Shown piece by piece: positions 45,460-55,590 of a stretch of DNA of 64,000 bases; position 1 is the first letter of the stretch, and each line of letters begins with the position of its first letter. A program made the position numbers and the translations under genes. Source of the DNA: JAICJC01 sp963709425 (GTDB taxonomy: Bacteria; Actinomycetota; Thermoleophilia; Gaiellales; JAICJC01); the NCBI GenBank assembly GCA_963709425.1, contig CAVPWG010000005.1:620001-684000 (forward strand), in the 5' to 3' direction. The notes beneath the pieces were generated by a model that was not told where the DNA came from, did not search any database, and saw only the letters and a list, made by a program, of their open reading frames with translations.

Positions 45460-46869
45460 CCAGCGCGCTCATCTTCCTGCCGCTCGCCGGCGCGCTTCTC
45501 GTCGCGCTCGCTCCCGCTGCCGCGTCGCCTGACCGAGGGCCTCGCGCTGCTCGTGGCCTTCGCCGAGTGCGGGCTGGGCGCGGCCGCCCTGATCGGGTTC
45601 GAGGTCGGCGGCGGCCAGCAGTACGTCGAGAACCGCGACTGGATCTCGGACTTCGGCCTGAACACGTCCATCCGCTACCACGTCTCGATGAACGGGCTCT
45701 CGCTCTTCATGGTGCTCCTGACCGCGATCGGCATCGCCGCGGCGATCGGCGCCGCGATCCGCATGGGCCGTGAGCGGCCGCGGGCGTACTTCTCGCTCAT
45801 CCTCGTCCTCGAGTTCGCCCTGGCCCTGCTCTTCACCGCGCAGGACCTGGTGCTCTTCTACGTGGGCTGGGAGATCATGATGATCCCGCTCTACGTCCTC
45901 ATGGGCGTCTGGGGAGGGGCCGGACGGCGGGCGGCCACGATGCAGTTCATCGTGTACACGCTCGTGGGATCGCTGCTCATGCTGGTGGCGATCGCCTATC
46001 TGGGCGTCACCGCCGGCACGTTCGAGCGGCAGGCGCTGGTCGCCAACCCGCACGAGCCCACCTGGCTCTTCTTCGCGTTCGCCGCCGCGTTCTGCATCAA
46101 GGCGCCGCTCTTCCCGCTGCACGCCTGGCTCCCTGCGGCGTACCGCGAATCGTCGCCCGAGGTGGCCGCGCTGCTCTCGGGCGTCGTGTCGAAGGCGGGC
46201 GCGTACGGCCTTCTGACGTTCGCGGTGCCGCTCTTCCCGAAGACGGCCCACGACTGGCGCTGGCTGCTCCTCGGGCTCGCGCTGGCCGGCCTCCTGTACG
46301 GCTCGCTCGTGGCATTCCGCCAGCCGGACGCGCGCGGCGTCATCGCCTACTCGAGCCTCGCGCAGATGAACCTCATCATCATCGGGATCTTCGCGTTCAA
46401 CTCGAACGGGACCACCGGCGCCATCTTCCAGATGGTGAACCACGGCGTCGTCTCGCTGGCGGCGTTCCTCCTGATCGGCCTCGTCGAGACCCGGACCGGC
46501 ACCGATCTCTTCGCCTATCTCGGCGGGCTCGCCAATTCGCGCCCGATCGCCTCGACGGTCTTCCTGATCGCCGCGCTGTGGGCGCTGGCCGTGCCCGGCT
46601 CGAGCGTGTTCGTCTCGGAGCTCTACATCCTGATCGGCGCCTACCAGCAGGCGGCGCTCGTCGGGGCCGTGGCCGCGCTCGGGATCGTGCTCGCGGCGAT
46701 GTACATGCTGCGCTGGTACTCGGCGATCGCGCACGGCGACGACGGCGAACGGGTGCCGGAGGGGATGCCCGACCTGCGGCCGGGTGAGCTTGCGATCGCC
46801 GTCCCGCTGATCTTGATCCTGCTCGCGCTCACGGCCTATCCATTCGGCGTCATGGAGCGGATCTCATGA
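45456..46869 (+). CDS. nuoM: NADH-quinone oxidoreductase subunit M (one frameshift)
   Basis: About 470 residues after repair. GTG 45456 overlaps the nuoL stop; the first 25 residues (SALIFLPLAGALLVALAPAAAS) lie in one frame and from about 45530 the +1 frame gives LTEGLALLVAFAECGLGAAALI and the rest of an antiporter-like subunit: VGWEIMMIPLYVLMG, FPLHAWLPAAYRESSPEVAALLSGVVSKAGAYGLL. One extra C near 45525 explains it. This is the only frameshift in the nuo operon. Stop overlaps nuoN. Confidence 0.94.
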
Positions 46870-48338
46870 CCGTGCTCGCCGCCGGGTTCCAGATCCCGAT
46901 CTCGTTCTCGGCCATCGCCCCTGAGATCGTCCTGCTCGCGACGGCGGCGGTGCTCCTCACCGTCGGGGTCTTCCTGCCCGCCGAGCTCGCGCGCCGGCTC
47001 TCGGCTGCGGCTGCGGCGGTGGCCCTCGGAGCGGCCGCCGCCGTCGCGGCGAGCCAGTTCGAGGACCCGGCCCGGTTCGCGTTCGACCACACGGTGCGCA
47101 TCGACGCGTTCGGCCAGGGAGCGCGGATGCTGATCTTCGTCTCGGCCCTCCTCGCCGTATGCGTCGCGTTCGGCATGCGCGACCTGCGCGAGCGCGGCGT
47201 CGAGTACCACGCGCTCCTCCTGTCCGCGTGCGCCGGCATGTCGCTGCTCGCGGTCGCGAACAGCTTCGTGACCACGTTCGTCGCGCTCGAGCTCTTCTCC
47301 ATCTGCCTGTACGTGCTCGTCGCGATCGAGACCGACGACCTGCTCTCGCTGGAGGGCGGGCTCAAGTATCTGATCGTCGGGTCGATCGGCGCCGCCTTCC
47401 TGCTCTACGGCGCAGCGCTCGTCTACGGCGCGACAGGGCAGCTCGAGTTCGACCGCATCCGCACGGTCCTCGCGACCGGCGACCCGCACGGCGTGCTGCT
47501 CCTGGGCGGGATCGCGCTGGTGCTGGTCGGCCTCGGGTTCAAGGCGAACGCGGCGCCGTTTCACATGTGGACGCCCGACGCGTATGAGGGGGCGCCCACC
47601 CCGGTGACAGCGTTCATGTCGGCGGCGACCAAGGTCGTCGCGCTCGTCATCACGCTGCGCGTGCTCGTCACGGCGTTCCCGCGTCAGTCCGACGTGTGGG
47701 AGGTCGGCGTCGCGGGCCTCGTCTTCGCATGCTTCATCGTCGGCAACCTCGGCGCGCTCAGGCAGGCCAACGTGAAGCGGATGCTGGCGTACTCGACCGT
47801 CGCGCACTCCGGCTTCCTCCTGACCGCGGTCGCCGCCGACAGCGCCCTCGGCGGCCGGGCCCTCCTCTATTACCTCACGATCTACGCGGCGATGAACGTG
47901 GGCGCGTTCGCGATCGTCGCGATCCGCGAGCGCGAGATCGGCCGTCCCGTCGAGGTGGCCGACTTCGCGGGCTGGGGCTACCGCCGCCCGATCCTGTCGA
48001 TCGCGATGGTCGTCTTCATGCTGTCGCTGGCGGGGTTCCCGCCGACCGGCGGGTTCCTCGGCAAGCTCTACATCTGGAGCGCCGCGGTCGCGAACGGCCA
48101 GACCTACCTGGCGATCGCCGGCGCGATCGCGACGGCCGTCGGCCTCGTCTATTACCTCCGGGTGCCGTTCGCGCTCTTCGACCGCGACGCCGCCGTGCCC
48201 GCATCGCTGCCGTCGGCCGGGTTCGCCCTGAACGCCGGCGTGTCGGTTGCGACCGCGGTCGTCGTCCTCGGGTTCGGGATCATCCCCTCGCCGCTGATCG
48301 ACCTCGCCCGGACGGCGAGCGCGTCGCTCTTCGGCTGA
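46866..48338 (+). CDS. nuoN: NADH-quinone oxidoreductase subunit N
   Basis: The third antiporter-like subunit, 490 residues, about 14 helices. FKANAAPFHMWTPDAYEGAPTPVTAFMSAATKV is diagnostic, as is SLAGFPPTGGFLGKLYIW. ATG 46866 overlaps nuoM. It is the last nuo gene; its 3' end overlaps the convergent ASCH-like gene by 59 bases. Confidence 0.96.
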   Translation: MTVLAAGFQIPISFSAIAPEIVLLATAAVLLTVGVFLPAELARRLSAAAAAVALGAAAAVAASQFEDPARFAFDHTVRIDAFGQGARMLIFVSALLAVCVAFGMRDLRERGVEYHALLLSACAGMSLLAVANSFVTTFVALELFSICLYVLVAIETDDLLSLEGGLKYLIVGSIGAAFLLYGAALVYGATGQLEFDRIRTVLATGDPHGVLLLGGIALVLVGLGFKANAAPFHMWTPDAYEGAPTPVTAFMSAATKVVALVITLRVLVTAFPRQSDVWEVGVAGLVFACFIVGNLGALRQANVKRMLAYSTVAHSGFLLTAVAADSALGGRALLYYLTIYAAMNVGAFAIVAIREREIGRPVEVADFAGWGYRRPILSIAMVVFMLSLAGFPPTGGFLGKLYIWSAAVANGQTYLAIAGAIATAVGLVYYLRVPFALFDRDAAVPASLPSAGFALNAGVSVATAVVVLGFGIIPSPLIDLARTASASLFG

Positions 48339-48906
48339 GGAACTCCAACAGCCCGACGCCCCTGAGCGACAGGCGGTAGCCCGGCCGCAGGCTCTCGGTC
48401 AGGCCCAGCTCCTTGAGCCTGCGGACGTCGGCCTTGAAGGGCAGCCGCTCCCGCCCCATCGCGGCCGCGAGGTCGGCGGCCGCGACCTCCGGGCGATCGC
48501 CGATCAGCCGCAGCGTCGCGATCGTCCACGGCCCGCGCATGGTGGCCCGGTCGATGCGCTCGAGCTCCGCCGCGAGCTCGGCCCACGCCGAGTCGGGCAG
48601 GCGATCCGTCCCGCGCAGCTCGATCCGCGGGTCGGCCCCGGCGAAGTGGAACGCGATCCGGTAGTGCGTCCCCGCGCGCCGGGCGAGGATCGTGCGGATC
48701 TCGTCGGCGTCGGCGGCCCCCGCCCTGCGCGCATCGGCATCGGAGATCGCGGCCGGGTCGACGGCGTCGACGGTGTCGATCTCGACGATCCCCGCCGGCG
48801 TGCGGTGCCGGGCGCCCGGCCGTGCCCGCGGCCGCTCCCAGCGGCGAAAGGCCAGCGAGATCGAGCCGTCGGCGATGCCCGCCCACAGTCGCTTCGGGAA
48901 GAGCAT
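48280..48906 (-). CDS. ASCH-like domain protein
   Basis: A protein of 208 residues from ATG 48906. The N-terminus LFPKRLWAGIADGSISLAFRRWERPRARPGARHRTPAGIVEIDTVDAV matches the ASCH-like PUA fold (first helix, then the basic strand pair). The C-terminal half (IATLRLIGDRPEVAAADLAAAMGRERLPFKADVRRLKELGLTES) reads as a winged helix. A TAGCTT lies 7 bases upstream, so a leaderless start is likely. It faces the radical SAM gene across a LexA box, so it may belong to the SOS response. RNA- or DNA-binding is expected, precise role unknown. Confidence 0.65.
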   Translation of the reverse strand: MLFPKRLWAGIADGSISLAFRRWERPRARPGARHRTPAGIVEIDTVDAVDPAAISDADARRAGAADADEIRTILARRAGTHYRIAFHFAGADPRIELRGTDRLPDSAWAELAAELERIDRATMRGPWTIATLRLIGDRPEVAAADLAAAMGRERLPFKADVRRLKELGLTESLRPGYRLSLRGVGLLEFLSRRATRSPSGRGRSAARG

Positions 48907-48934
48907 GCCCTGCAAGCTAGAGGATTTCGCATAC

Positions 48935-48948
48935 CGAACATATGTTCG
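48935..48948. promoter_or_regulatory. Perfect LexA (SOS) box CGAACATATGTTCG
   Basis: A perfect 14-base palindrome that matches the Gram-positive/actinobacterial LexA consensus CGAAC-N4-GTTCG. It sits in the 55-base gap between divergent genes, 1 base before TAGACT (48950-48955), the -10 of the radical SAM gene, and 15 bases from the -10 of the ASCH-like gene. LexA bound here could repress both. Confidence 0.88.
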
Positions 48949-48961
48949 ATAGACTCCGCGC

Positions 48962-49899
48962 ATGGGCATCGAGCAGCCGACCCTCTTCCCGGAGCCCGAC
49001 GGCTGGGGCGATGGCCGGAACCTGCACGACGTCGAGTACCTCCACGTGCGGGCGAAACGGATCGTGAACCGCCTGCCCGAGGCGTCGCGGATGCCGTTTC
49101 GCTTCACGATCAACGCCTACCGTGGCTGCGCCCACGCGTGCACGTATTGCTTCGCGCGGCCGACACACGAGTTCCTGGGTATGAACGCCGGCGAGGACTT
49201 CGAGCGCCGGATCGTCGTCAAGGTGAACGCCGTCGAGAAGCTCCGCCGCGAGCTTCTGGAGCCACGCTGGGCGGGCGACCACATCGCCATGGGTACCAAC
49301 ACCGACCCCTACCAGCCCGCCGAGGGCCGCTACCGGCTGACGCGCGGCATCATCGAGGTTCTCGGCGAGGCGCCGCAACGAGTTCTCGATCCTCACCAAG
49401 TCGCCGATGATCGTCCGCGACCTCGACGTGCTCGTTGCCGCAGCCGGCCGCACCCGCGTCCGCTGCAACCTCTCCATCGGAACGGTCGACGAGGACGTCT
49501 GGCGGGCCAGCGAGCCGGGCACGCCGCCGCCCAGGCAGCGCATCGAGGCGGTGCGGCGGCTGAACCGAGGCCGGCATCCCGTGCGGCGTCCTGGTCGCTC
49601 CGATCCTTCCGGGCATCTCCGACGACCCCGACCGGCTGGAGGCCGTCGTCGAGGCGGTGGTCGCCGCCGGTGCCGTCTCGATCACGCCGATCTTCCTCCA
49701 TCTGCGGCCGGGCGTGCGCGACGTCTTCATGCCCTGGCTGGCCGGCTACCGGCCCGACCTCGTCGAGCGCTATCGCAAGCTCTACGCCGGCTCGTACGCG
49801 TCAGCGGCGGCGGCGCGCACGAGCCAGCTCGTGCAGGAGCTCGTCCGAAAGCACGGGGGCGACCCGGTCGCCCCGGCAGGCACGCGGATGGCCGCCTGA
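48962..49899 (+). CDS. SplB-like (Rv2578c-type) radical SAM protein (two frameshifts)
   Basis: About 310 residues after repair. The N-terminal FTINAYRGCAHACTYCFAR holds the CxxxCxxC cluster of radical SAM enzymes; the rest resembles the spore-photoproduct-lyase-like Rv2578c group (VNAVEKLRRELLEPRW, ILTKSPMIVRDLDVL, AGIPCGVLVAPILPGISDD). Two extra bases (near 49375 and 49567) break the frame; both are inside conserved segments. ATG 48962 follows a LexA box and TAGACT at 6 bases. It is probably a DNA-damage-induced repair or RNA-modifying enzyme. Confidence 0.82.
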
Positions 49900-49902
49900 C
49901 CT

Positions 49903-50274
49903 CTAGCGGAGCAGGCCGCTGAGCCGGCCCCACACCGAGCGCGAGCGGGCGCGCCCGGCGGGCTCGAGCAGGAAGCGGGCGAGACGCTCGGCCTCGGCGT
50001 CCTCGAGCGGGATGACGGACTCGGCGGTGCTTTCGTCGTCCCAGATGCTGAGGCGCACGTGGCGCTCCTCCGCGTCGCCGCCGAGGTAGCGGGAGACGCG
50101 CAGCGCCCGGCCGCCCTCACCATCGAACGCCGGGTGGGGATGGAAGAACTCGACCAGTTTCGAGCGCAGCGGCGCGGCGCACCACGGGCAGAACCGGTAG
50201 CGGCCGGACATGCTCTGCCCGCAACTCGCGCACACCTGCACAGCTGACCCCGAATCGCGGATGACATCGAGCAT
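49903..50274 (-). CDS. Zinc-ribbon protein
   Basis: A protein of about 123 residues. Near the N-terminus VCASCGQSMSGRYRFCPWCAAPL gives a CxxC..CxxC ribbon, then a beta-rich body (GGRALRVSRYLGGDAEERHVRLSIWDDES) and a C-terminal helix with an Arg-rich end. ATG 50274 is used; TAATAT overlaps it, so the transcript may start inside and GTG codons around residue 12 are alternatives. No specific family known to me. Confidence 0.55.
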   Translation of the reverse strand: MLDVIRDSGSAVQVCASCGQSMSGRYRFCPWCAAPLRSKLVEFFHPHPAFDGEGGRALRVSRYLGGDAEERHVRLSIWDDESTAESVIPLEDAEAERLARFLLEPAGRARSRSVWGRLSGLLR

Positions 50275-50342
50275 ATTACGCGGTCGCCGGATGCGCCAGA
50301 ATCCGGCCGGTGACCACGGCCACACTGCCCTCGTCGGGCCGG

Positions 50343-50738
50343 CTAGCGCTGGAGGAGCTCGCGAAGGCTGCGGTGCGCACGCCGCTGGAGGCGCGGCCAT
50401 GGCACCATCGGGGCGACGAGCGTCGCAACGACGAGCGCGAGTGCGACGAGCGCCAGCTTGCCGGCACCGGCCGGCGCGGACGCCGACACGACGCCCGGAA
50501 CGCGCATGGCAAGGTCGCCGAGGAGGAGCGCGCCGGCGACGGCGCACGCCGCCGCCTCGTACAGCCGGGCCGGGCGTGGATCGTCGACTGCGACGAGATA
50601 CGCGAGGAACGCCGCTCCCAGGAGCGCGGCCACCGAGAGCGTCGTGAGGTACAGCGCGGCCACCGGCGAGAGCGCGCCGGCGACGACGGCCGTGAGCACG
50701 CCTCCGAGGGCGATCCAGTTCGGGGTGACGGGCGCCAC
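50343..50738 (-). CDS. Small polytopic membrane protein
   Basis: A protein of 131 residues from GTG 50738 with four hydrophobic helices (LGGVLTAVVAGAL, VAALLGAAFLAYLVAV, AAACAVAGALLLGDLA, LVALALVVATLVAPM). The C-terminus is short and basic. No motifs. It lies next to an inverted repeat that also faces the UPF0173 gene. Function unknown. Confidence 0.55.
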   Translation of the reverse strand: MAPVTPNWIALGGVLTAVVAGALSPVAALYLTTLSVAALLGAAFLAYLVAVDDPRPARLYEAAACAVAGALLLGDLAMRVPGVVSASAPAGAGKLALVALALVVATLVAPMVPWPRLQRRAHRSLRELLQR

Positions 50739-50782
50739 AGCGGCGCGTTCGCCGTCGCGCCCCCGGCTCCTGCCGACGGGCG

Positions 50783-50886
50783 AGATGATTGATCGATACC
50801 CCGTGCTGTCCTGGGCGCCGCCGCCCCGATTCGCCGACCCACCGCGTCGGACGTCCAGGCGCGCGGGAGGGATCGATCAATCATCT
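50783..50886. promoter_or_regulatory. Long inverted repeat pair in a divergent promoter region
   Basis: AGATGATTGATCGAT (50783-50797) is repeated as its exact reverse complement (50872-50886), 15 of 15 bases, with 74 bases between. Both arms are flanked inward by C/G-rich CCCC-type tracts. The region separates the membrane protein (minus) and the UPF0173 gene (plus), and TAGTGT overlaps the end of the right arm. Paired operators for a dimeric repressor, or ends of a small lost element, are both possible. Confidence 0.6.
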
Positions 50887-50924
50887 AGTGTGACGGTCGC
50901 AGGCGAGGCAAGGAGGGTGATCGC

Positions 50925-51645
50925 ATGTCCCTGAACGGCGCACGGCTGACCTGGTTCGGCCACGCGACATGGCTGCTCGAGACGCCGGGCGGAAAGCGCG
51001 TGCTGTTCGACCCGTGGTTCACCGGCAACCCGAAGGTCCCCGAGGGCACGGACCCTGGGCCGGTCGACGTGATGCTGCTCTCGCACGGCCACTCGGACCA
51101 CACGGCCGACGTCATCCGGCTCGCCGCCGAGAAGAAGCCCAAGGCGATCGTCGGGATGCTCGAGATGATGGACTACTACGAGATGAAGGGCGTCGAGAAC
51201 GGCGTCGGCATGAACAAGGGCGGGTCGACCGAGGCCGAGGGCCTGCGCATCACGATGACCCATGCCCACCACTCCTCGAGCATCGGCGAGGCGGACGGCA
51301 CGATCGTCTACACCGGCGAGCCCGCCGGACTCATCGTCACGCTCGAGAACGGCTTCAAGATCTACTTCGCCGGCGACACCAACGTGTTCGGTGACATGGC
51401 GCTGATCGGCGAGCTCTACTCGCCCGACGTCGCGATGCTCCCGATCGGCGACTTCTTCACGATGGGGCCGCTCGAGGCCGCCAAGGCGGTGGAGCTGCTC
51501 GGCGTCAAGGAGGTCGTCCCGATGCACCACGGCACCTTCCCGCTCCTCACCGGCACGCCGCAGGGCCTTCGCGACGAGCTCGCGAAGCGTGGCCTGGGCG
51601 ACGTTCGTCGTCCACGAGATCGACCCGGGCGGCACCATCGAATGA
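50925..51645 (+). CDS. UPF0173-type metal-dependent hydrolase (MBL fold, one frameshift)
   Basis: About 239 residues. It has an intact HxHxDH (LLSHGHSDHTAD), THAHHSSS and IYFAGDTNVFGDM, and PMHHGTFPLL near the end, as in the UPF0173/YtkL family of MBL hydrolases. ATG 50925 has AAGGAGGG upstream. Near 51597 an extra G shifts the last 15 codons; the other frame gives ATFVVHEIDPGGTIE then a stop that overlaps the next start (ATGA). Substrate unknown. Confidence 0.85.
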
Positions 51646-52462
51646 CCTTCTCGCTGGTCGCATGCGACCTCGAGGCCGGCGAGTGGGGCGTCTCGGTCGC
51701 GTCGAAGTTCCTCGCCGTCGGGGCGGTCGTGCCGTGGGCCCGCGGTGACGTCGGCGCCGTCGCGACCCAGAGCTACGCGAACGTGACCTACGGCGAGGAC
51801 GGGCTGGCGCTGCTCGCCGGCGGCGCCGACGCCCAGACCGCGCTCGACCGTCTCGTCGCCGACGACCCCGGGCGCGACCAGCGCCAGGCGGGGATCGTCG
51901 ACGCGGCAGGTGGGTCGGCGACCTTCACCGGCAGCGGCTGCTTCGAGTGGGCCGGCGGCCGCACCGGCGCGTGCTTCGCCGCCCAGGGGAACATCCTCGC
52001 CGGCCCGGAGGTGGTCGACGCGCTGGCCGACACGTTCCTCGGCACGGAGGGCCCGCTGGCCGAACGCCTGCTGGCGGCCCTCGCCGCCGCGGACGCCGCC
52101 GGCGGCGACCGCCGTGGACGCCAGTCGGCGTGCGTGATCGTGCGCCGGGCCGGCGGAGGCTACGGCGGCAACAACGACATCCTCGATCGACCTGCGGGTC
52201 GACGACCACGCCGATCCGGTGGGCGAGCTCCTGCGGGTCTACGCCATTCACGACCTGCTCTTCGGCCAGACGCCGGATGACCGACCTGATCCCACTCGAC
52301 GAGGTGCGGGGCGAGGTGACCGAGCGGCTCGCCGCGCTCGGCTTCGACGGGTCGACCGAGGAGGCGCTGCGGGCATGGGCGGGCAGGGAGAACCTGGAAG
52401 AACGGCTCCGCGAGGATCGCATGGATCCCGTGCTCCTGCGGGCATTGCGCGAGGCAACTTGA
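51642..52462 (+). CDS. DUF1028 protein (two frameshifts)
   Basis: About 272 residues. The Ntn-like N-terminal domain begins TFSLVACDLEAGEWGVSVASKFLAVGAVVPWA, continues with GCFEWAGGRTG and ends in GGYGGNND, all typical of DUF1028. Two extra bases (near 52185 and 52277) shift it; the C-terminal domain reads IPLDEVRGEVTERLAALGFDGSTEEALRAW, a peptidoglycan-binding-like helical motif often found at the end of DUF1028 proteins. Coupled to the UPF0173 gene by ATGA. Reaction unknown. Confidence 0.8.
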
Positions 52463-52516
52463 CGCGTTGCACCTGACCACCTACCGTCTGGCTCCGCAAC
52501 CGACGAGAGGGGGACC

Positions 52517-53601
52517 ATGCGAAGGGTACTTCGCGTTTCGGCAGTGGCCGCTGCGGCGGTCGGCGTCCTGGCTCTGGCGTCACCGGCGTTCGCAACGGTG
52601 CGTCACGTCCATCCTGGTCAGTCGATCCAGGCGGCCATCAACGCCTCGCACCCCGGCGACACCATCAAGGTCGCCGCCGGCGTGTACCACCAGAACCTCA
52701 CGATCACGACGAGCCACCTCACGCTGTGGGGCGCCGGCGGCGGGCCGCACGGGACGATCCTGAAGCCGCGCAAGCACCCGCTGCCCAGCCCGTGCACGAA
52801 CTCTGAACGGCACCGTCATGTTCGTGAACGGCATCTGCTCGGTCGGGCAGTTCGACCCGGCGACCGGTGATCCGGGCGCGCCGATCGACGGGACGACGAT
52901 CCACGGCTTCCGGGTCGTCGGCTTCTCGAGCACGGGGATCCTCTTCTTCAACGACGCGCACACCGTCGTCTCGGGAAACCGCGCGATCGGGAACGCGACT
53001 ACGGCATCGCGGCGTTCGTCAACAGCCACATCACGTACACCCACAACGTCGCGAGCGGGAGCGAGGAGGCCGGCTTCTACATCGGCGACTCGCCCGACGC
53101 GCAGGCGGTGGTGACGCACAACATCGCCACGGGGAATCTGTTCGGGCTCTTCTTCCGCGACTCCGAGCACGGGCTCTTCGCGCACGACTTCACGAAGGGC
53201 AACTGCGTCGGGATCATGACGCTCGACACCGGCGCGCCCGGCGCCGAGGGCTTCGTCACGATCCGCGCAGAACCGGGTGTTCCACAACCAGAAGGCCTGC
53301 CCGGCCGGCGAGGGCCCGCCCCTCTCCGGCATCGGCATCATGCTCTTCGGGACGACCACGCCAACGTGTGGGGGAACCGGGTGACGAAGAACCTGCCGTC
53401 CGGCCCGAGCTTCGTCACAGGCGGCATCGTCGTTCACTCCGCCGGCATCGTCGGCGGGGCCGACCCGACCTACGAACGTCGTGACGCAGAACTTCGTCCA
53501 CGACAACCTGACCAAGGACCTGAAGTACGACGGCACCGGGTCGGGGAACACGTTCCCCGAACAACGACTGCGGAACGTCGCACCCCGCCGGGCTCTGCTA
53601 G
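52517..53601 (+). pseudogene. Secreted right-handed beta-helix protein (several frameshifts)
   Basis: ATG 52517 starts a signal peptide (RRVLRVSAVAAAAVGVLALASPAFA) followed by TVRHVHPGQSIQAAINASHPGDTIKVAAGVYHQNL, the typical opening of a NosD/pectate-lyase-like parallel beta helix. Further coils are found in alternating frames (TTIHGFRVVGFSSTGILFFNDAHTVVSGN; AFVNSHITYTHN; VVTHNIATGNLFGLF; VVTQNFVHDN). At least five single-base changes between 52800 and 53480 disrupt it. The order of coils is consistent, so it is either sequence error or recent decay. Substrate unknown; likely extracellular polysaccharide or surface binding. Confidence 0.7.
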
Positions 53602-53605
53602 CGAG

Positions 53606-54724
53606 CTAGGAGAGCACGCCGAGGCGCCGGGAGATCCGCTCCGCCCCCGACCGGGGGCGGAGCGCTCCCGGGAGCGTCTCGGCCAGCGCCGTGATCGCCT
53701 GCGCCGACTCGGCGTCCGGCGCCGAGAGGACGAGCGGCGTCCCGCCGTCGGCCGCCTCGCGGAGCGGCTCGTCGAGCGGGATCTCCGCGAGGAGCGGAAC
53801 GCCCAGCTCGTCGGCGAGCGCCCTGCCGCCGCCGGCGCCGAAGGGGTGCGACACCTCGCCGCAGCAGGCGCAGCGGACGAAGCTCATGTTCTCGACGACG
53901 CCCGCCACGCGCATGCCGGTCTTCTCGGCCACCTCGGCCGTCCGGGCCGCAACCCGTTGCGCGGCCGGCTGCGGGGTCGTCGACGATGATCAGGTCGGGC
54001 TCGGGCAGCAGCTGGCCGAGCGAGATCGCCACGTCGCCGGTGCCGGGCGGCATGTCGACGATGAGATAGTCGAGCTCGCCCCAGTGGACGTCGGTCAGGA
54101 ATTGCTCGAGCGCGCGGTGCAGCATCGGCCCGCGCCACACGACGGCCTGCTCGGACTCGAGGAAGAACCCGATCGACATCACCCGCAGATCGTGCGAGAC
54201 CGGCGGGACGATCATCTTGTCGACGACCACCGGCCGCCGGCTCACACCGAGCATGCGCGGGATCGAGTAGCCGTGGATGTCCGCGTCGACCACTCCGACC
54301 TCGGCCCCGCCCGCGGCCAGCGCGGCCGCGAGGTTCACCGACAGCGTCGACTTCCCGACGCCGCCCTTGCCCGAGGCGAGCGCGACCACCCGCGTGCGCG
54401 CGCTGAGGGAGATCGACTTCTGCTCGGCCGCCGTTCGCCGCCGGGCTGGAGCCGCTGGCGAAGCGCCGACTTCTCCTGTGCGCTCATCACGTCGAAGGCG
54501 ACGCTGACGGACGAGACGCCCTCGACCGAGCCGACGTGGTTTCGAACCTGGCTCTCGAGATCGGCCTTCATCGGGCAGCCGGCGACGGTCAGCGCGATCG
54601 TGACGTCCACGTGGTCGCCGCGGATGTCGACGCCGCGCACCATGTCGAGCTCGACGACGCTGCGGCGGATCTCGGGGTCGATGACGGCGCGGAGCGCCTC
54701 CCGGATCGACTGCTCGGCGATCAT
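53606..54724 (-). CDS. Mrp/NBP35-type Fe-S carrier ATPase (two frameshifts)
   Basis: About 370 residues after repair. An N-terminal DUF59/MIP18-like domain (IREALRAVIDPEIRRSVVELDMVRGVDI...VAGCPMKADLE) is followed by the deviant Walker A ASGKGGVGKSTLSVNLA, the DADIHGYSIPRMLG switch and YLIVDMPPGTGD, and finally CxxC (RCACCG) that binds a shared 4Fe-4S cluster. Frame changes occur near 54435 (one base missing, or two extra) and near 53970 (one extra). ATG 54724 has TACACT 7 bases upstream, leaderless. It delivers Fe-S clusters to apoproteins, like ApbC or Ind1 (which serves complex I). Confidence 0.88.
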
Positions 54725-54787
54725 TGGCCGCAGTGTAGGCCGCGCAACGCGGTTGGACGTCGGCACTGCCAACCGTCCGCACCGCCG

Positions 54788-55558
54788 TCAGCCGTACACG
54801 AGCTCGCCGAGCCGCCTGCACCACGTCTCGTCCCGCGCCGCGACCGCGCGGCTACGGCTGTCCAGCCCGAGCTCGACCGTCTCGAGATCCCACGTGACGA
54901 GCGCCGCGCCGGCCTCCCGCACGATGAGCGCGGCCGCAGCGAGGTCAACCGACCGGCTCGGCTTCAGCGTCGCCACGCCGTCGACGCGGCCGTCCGCGAG
55001 CTGGCACAGAGCGAGCGCGAGCGCGCCGAGCACGCGGATGCGGCCGACGTGACCATCGAGCCGCGTCGCGGCGGCGGCCACCAGGCCGGCGTTGGTCGCC
55101 TCGAGATCGACGACCCCCAGGCGCTCCTTGGGGCGGGTGCCGCCGAGCATCCGGCCGTCGACCGTCGCCCCGAGGCCGCGCTGGGCCACCCACTCCTCGC
55201 CCGTCCCGAAGTCGCGGATGTAGCCGAACCGGACGTCGTCGAGGGTCGGCCCGTCCGCGAACGCCAGCGAGATGCACCAGAAGGGGAGGCAGCGCTTCGC
55301 GTTCAGCGAGCCGTCGATCGGGTCGACGACGACGACCCACGGGCTCTCGCCCCCGAACCGCCGTTCCCCCAGCTCCTCGGAGACCAGCCGGAAGTCCACG
55401 CCGCCGGCATGCAGCTCCTCGAGCCGCGCCACGACGGCCGCCTCGGCGTCGCGGTCGATGACGGTCGTGTCGTCGCCGCCCTCCCCCTGCCCGACGACCG
55501 GCTCGCGCTGGTCACGGGTGGGGAGCGCCGCGAGGGCCGCGCCGACGTCGTCGGACAC
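54788..55558 (-). CDS. Inositol monophosphatase family protein
   Basis: A protein of 256 residues. Metal and phosphate sites: VSEELGER (Glu), VVVVDPIDGSLNAKR (DPIDG-x-N) and SRSVDLAAAALIVREAGA (WD/VD motif), all in the IMPase/FBPase fold. The usual Thr after DG is replaced by Ser-Leu. ATG or GTG start at 55558, 32 bases downstream of the DUF1015 gene on the same strand. It may act on inositol phosphate, a sugar phosphate or 3'-phosphoadenosine phosphate. Confidence 0.85.
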   Translation of the reverse strand: MSDDVGAALAALPTRDQREPVVGQGEGGDDTTVIDRDAEAAVVARLEELHAGGVDFRLVSEELGERRFGGESPWVVVVDPIDGSLNAKRCLPFWCISLAFADGPTLDDVRFGYIRDFGTGEEWVAQRGLGATVDGRMLGGTRPKERLGVVDLEATNAGLVAAAATRLDGHVGRIRVLGALALALCQLADGRVDGVATLKPSRSVDLAAAALIVREAGAALVTWDLETVELGLDSRSRAVAARDETWCRRLGELVYG

Positions 55559-55590
55559 CTGCCGGCAGAAGCCGAGCCAGCGCTGGTCTA

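Noticed and set aside
50783..50886. Insertion sequence ends
   Set aside because: Only 74 bases between arms, no transposase and no target duplication; kept as a regulatory candidate instead.
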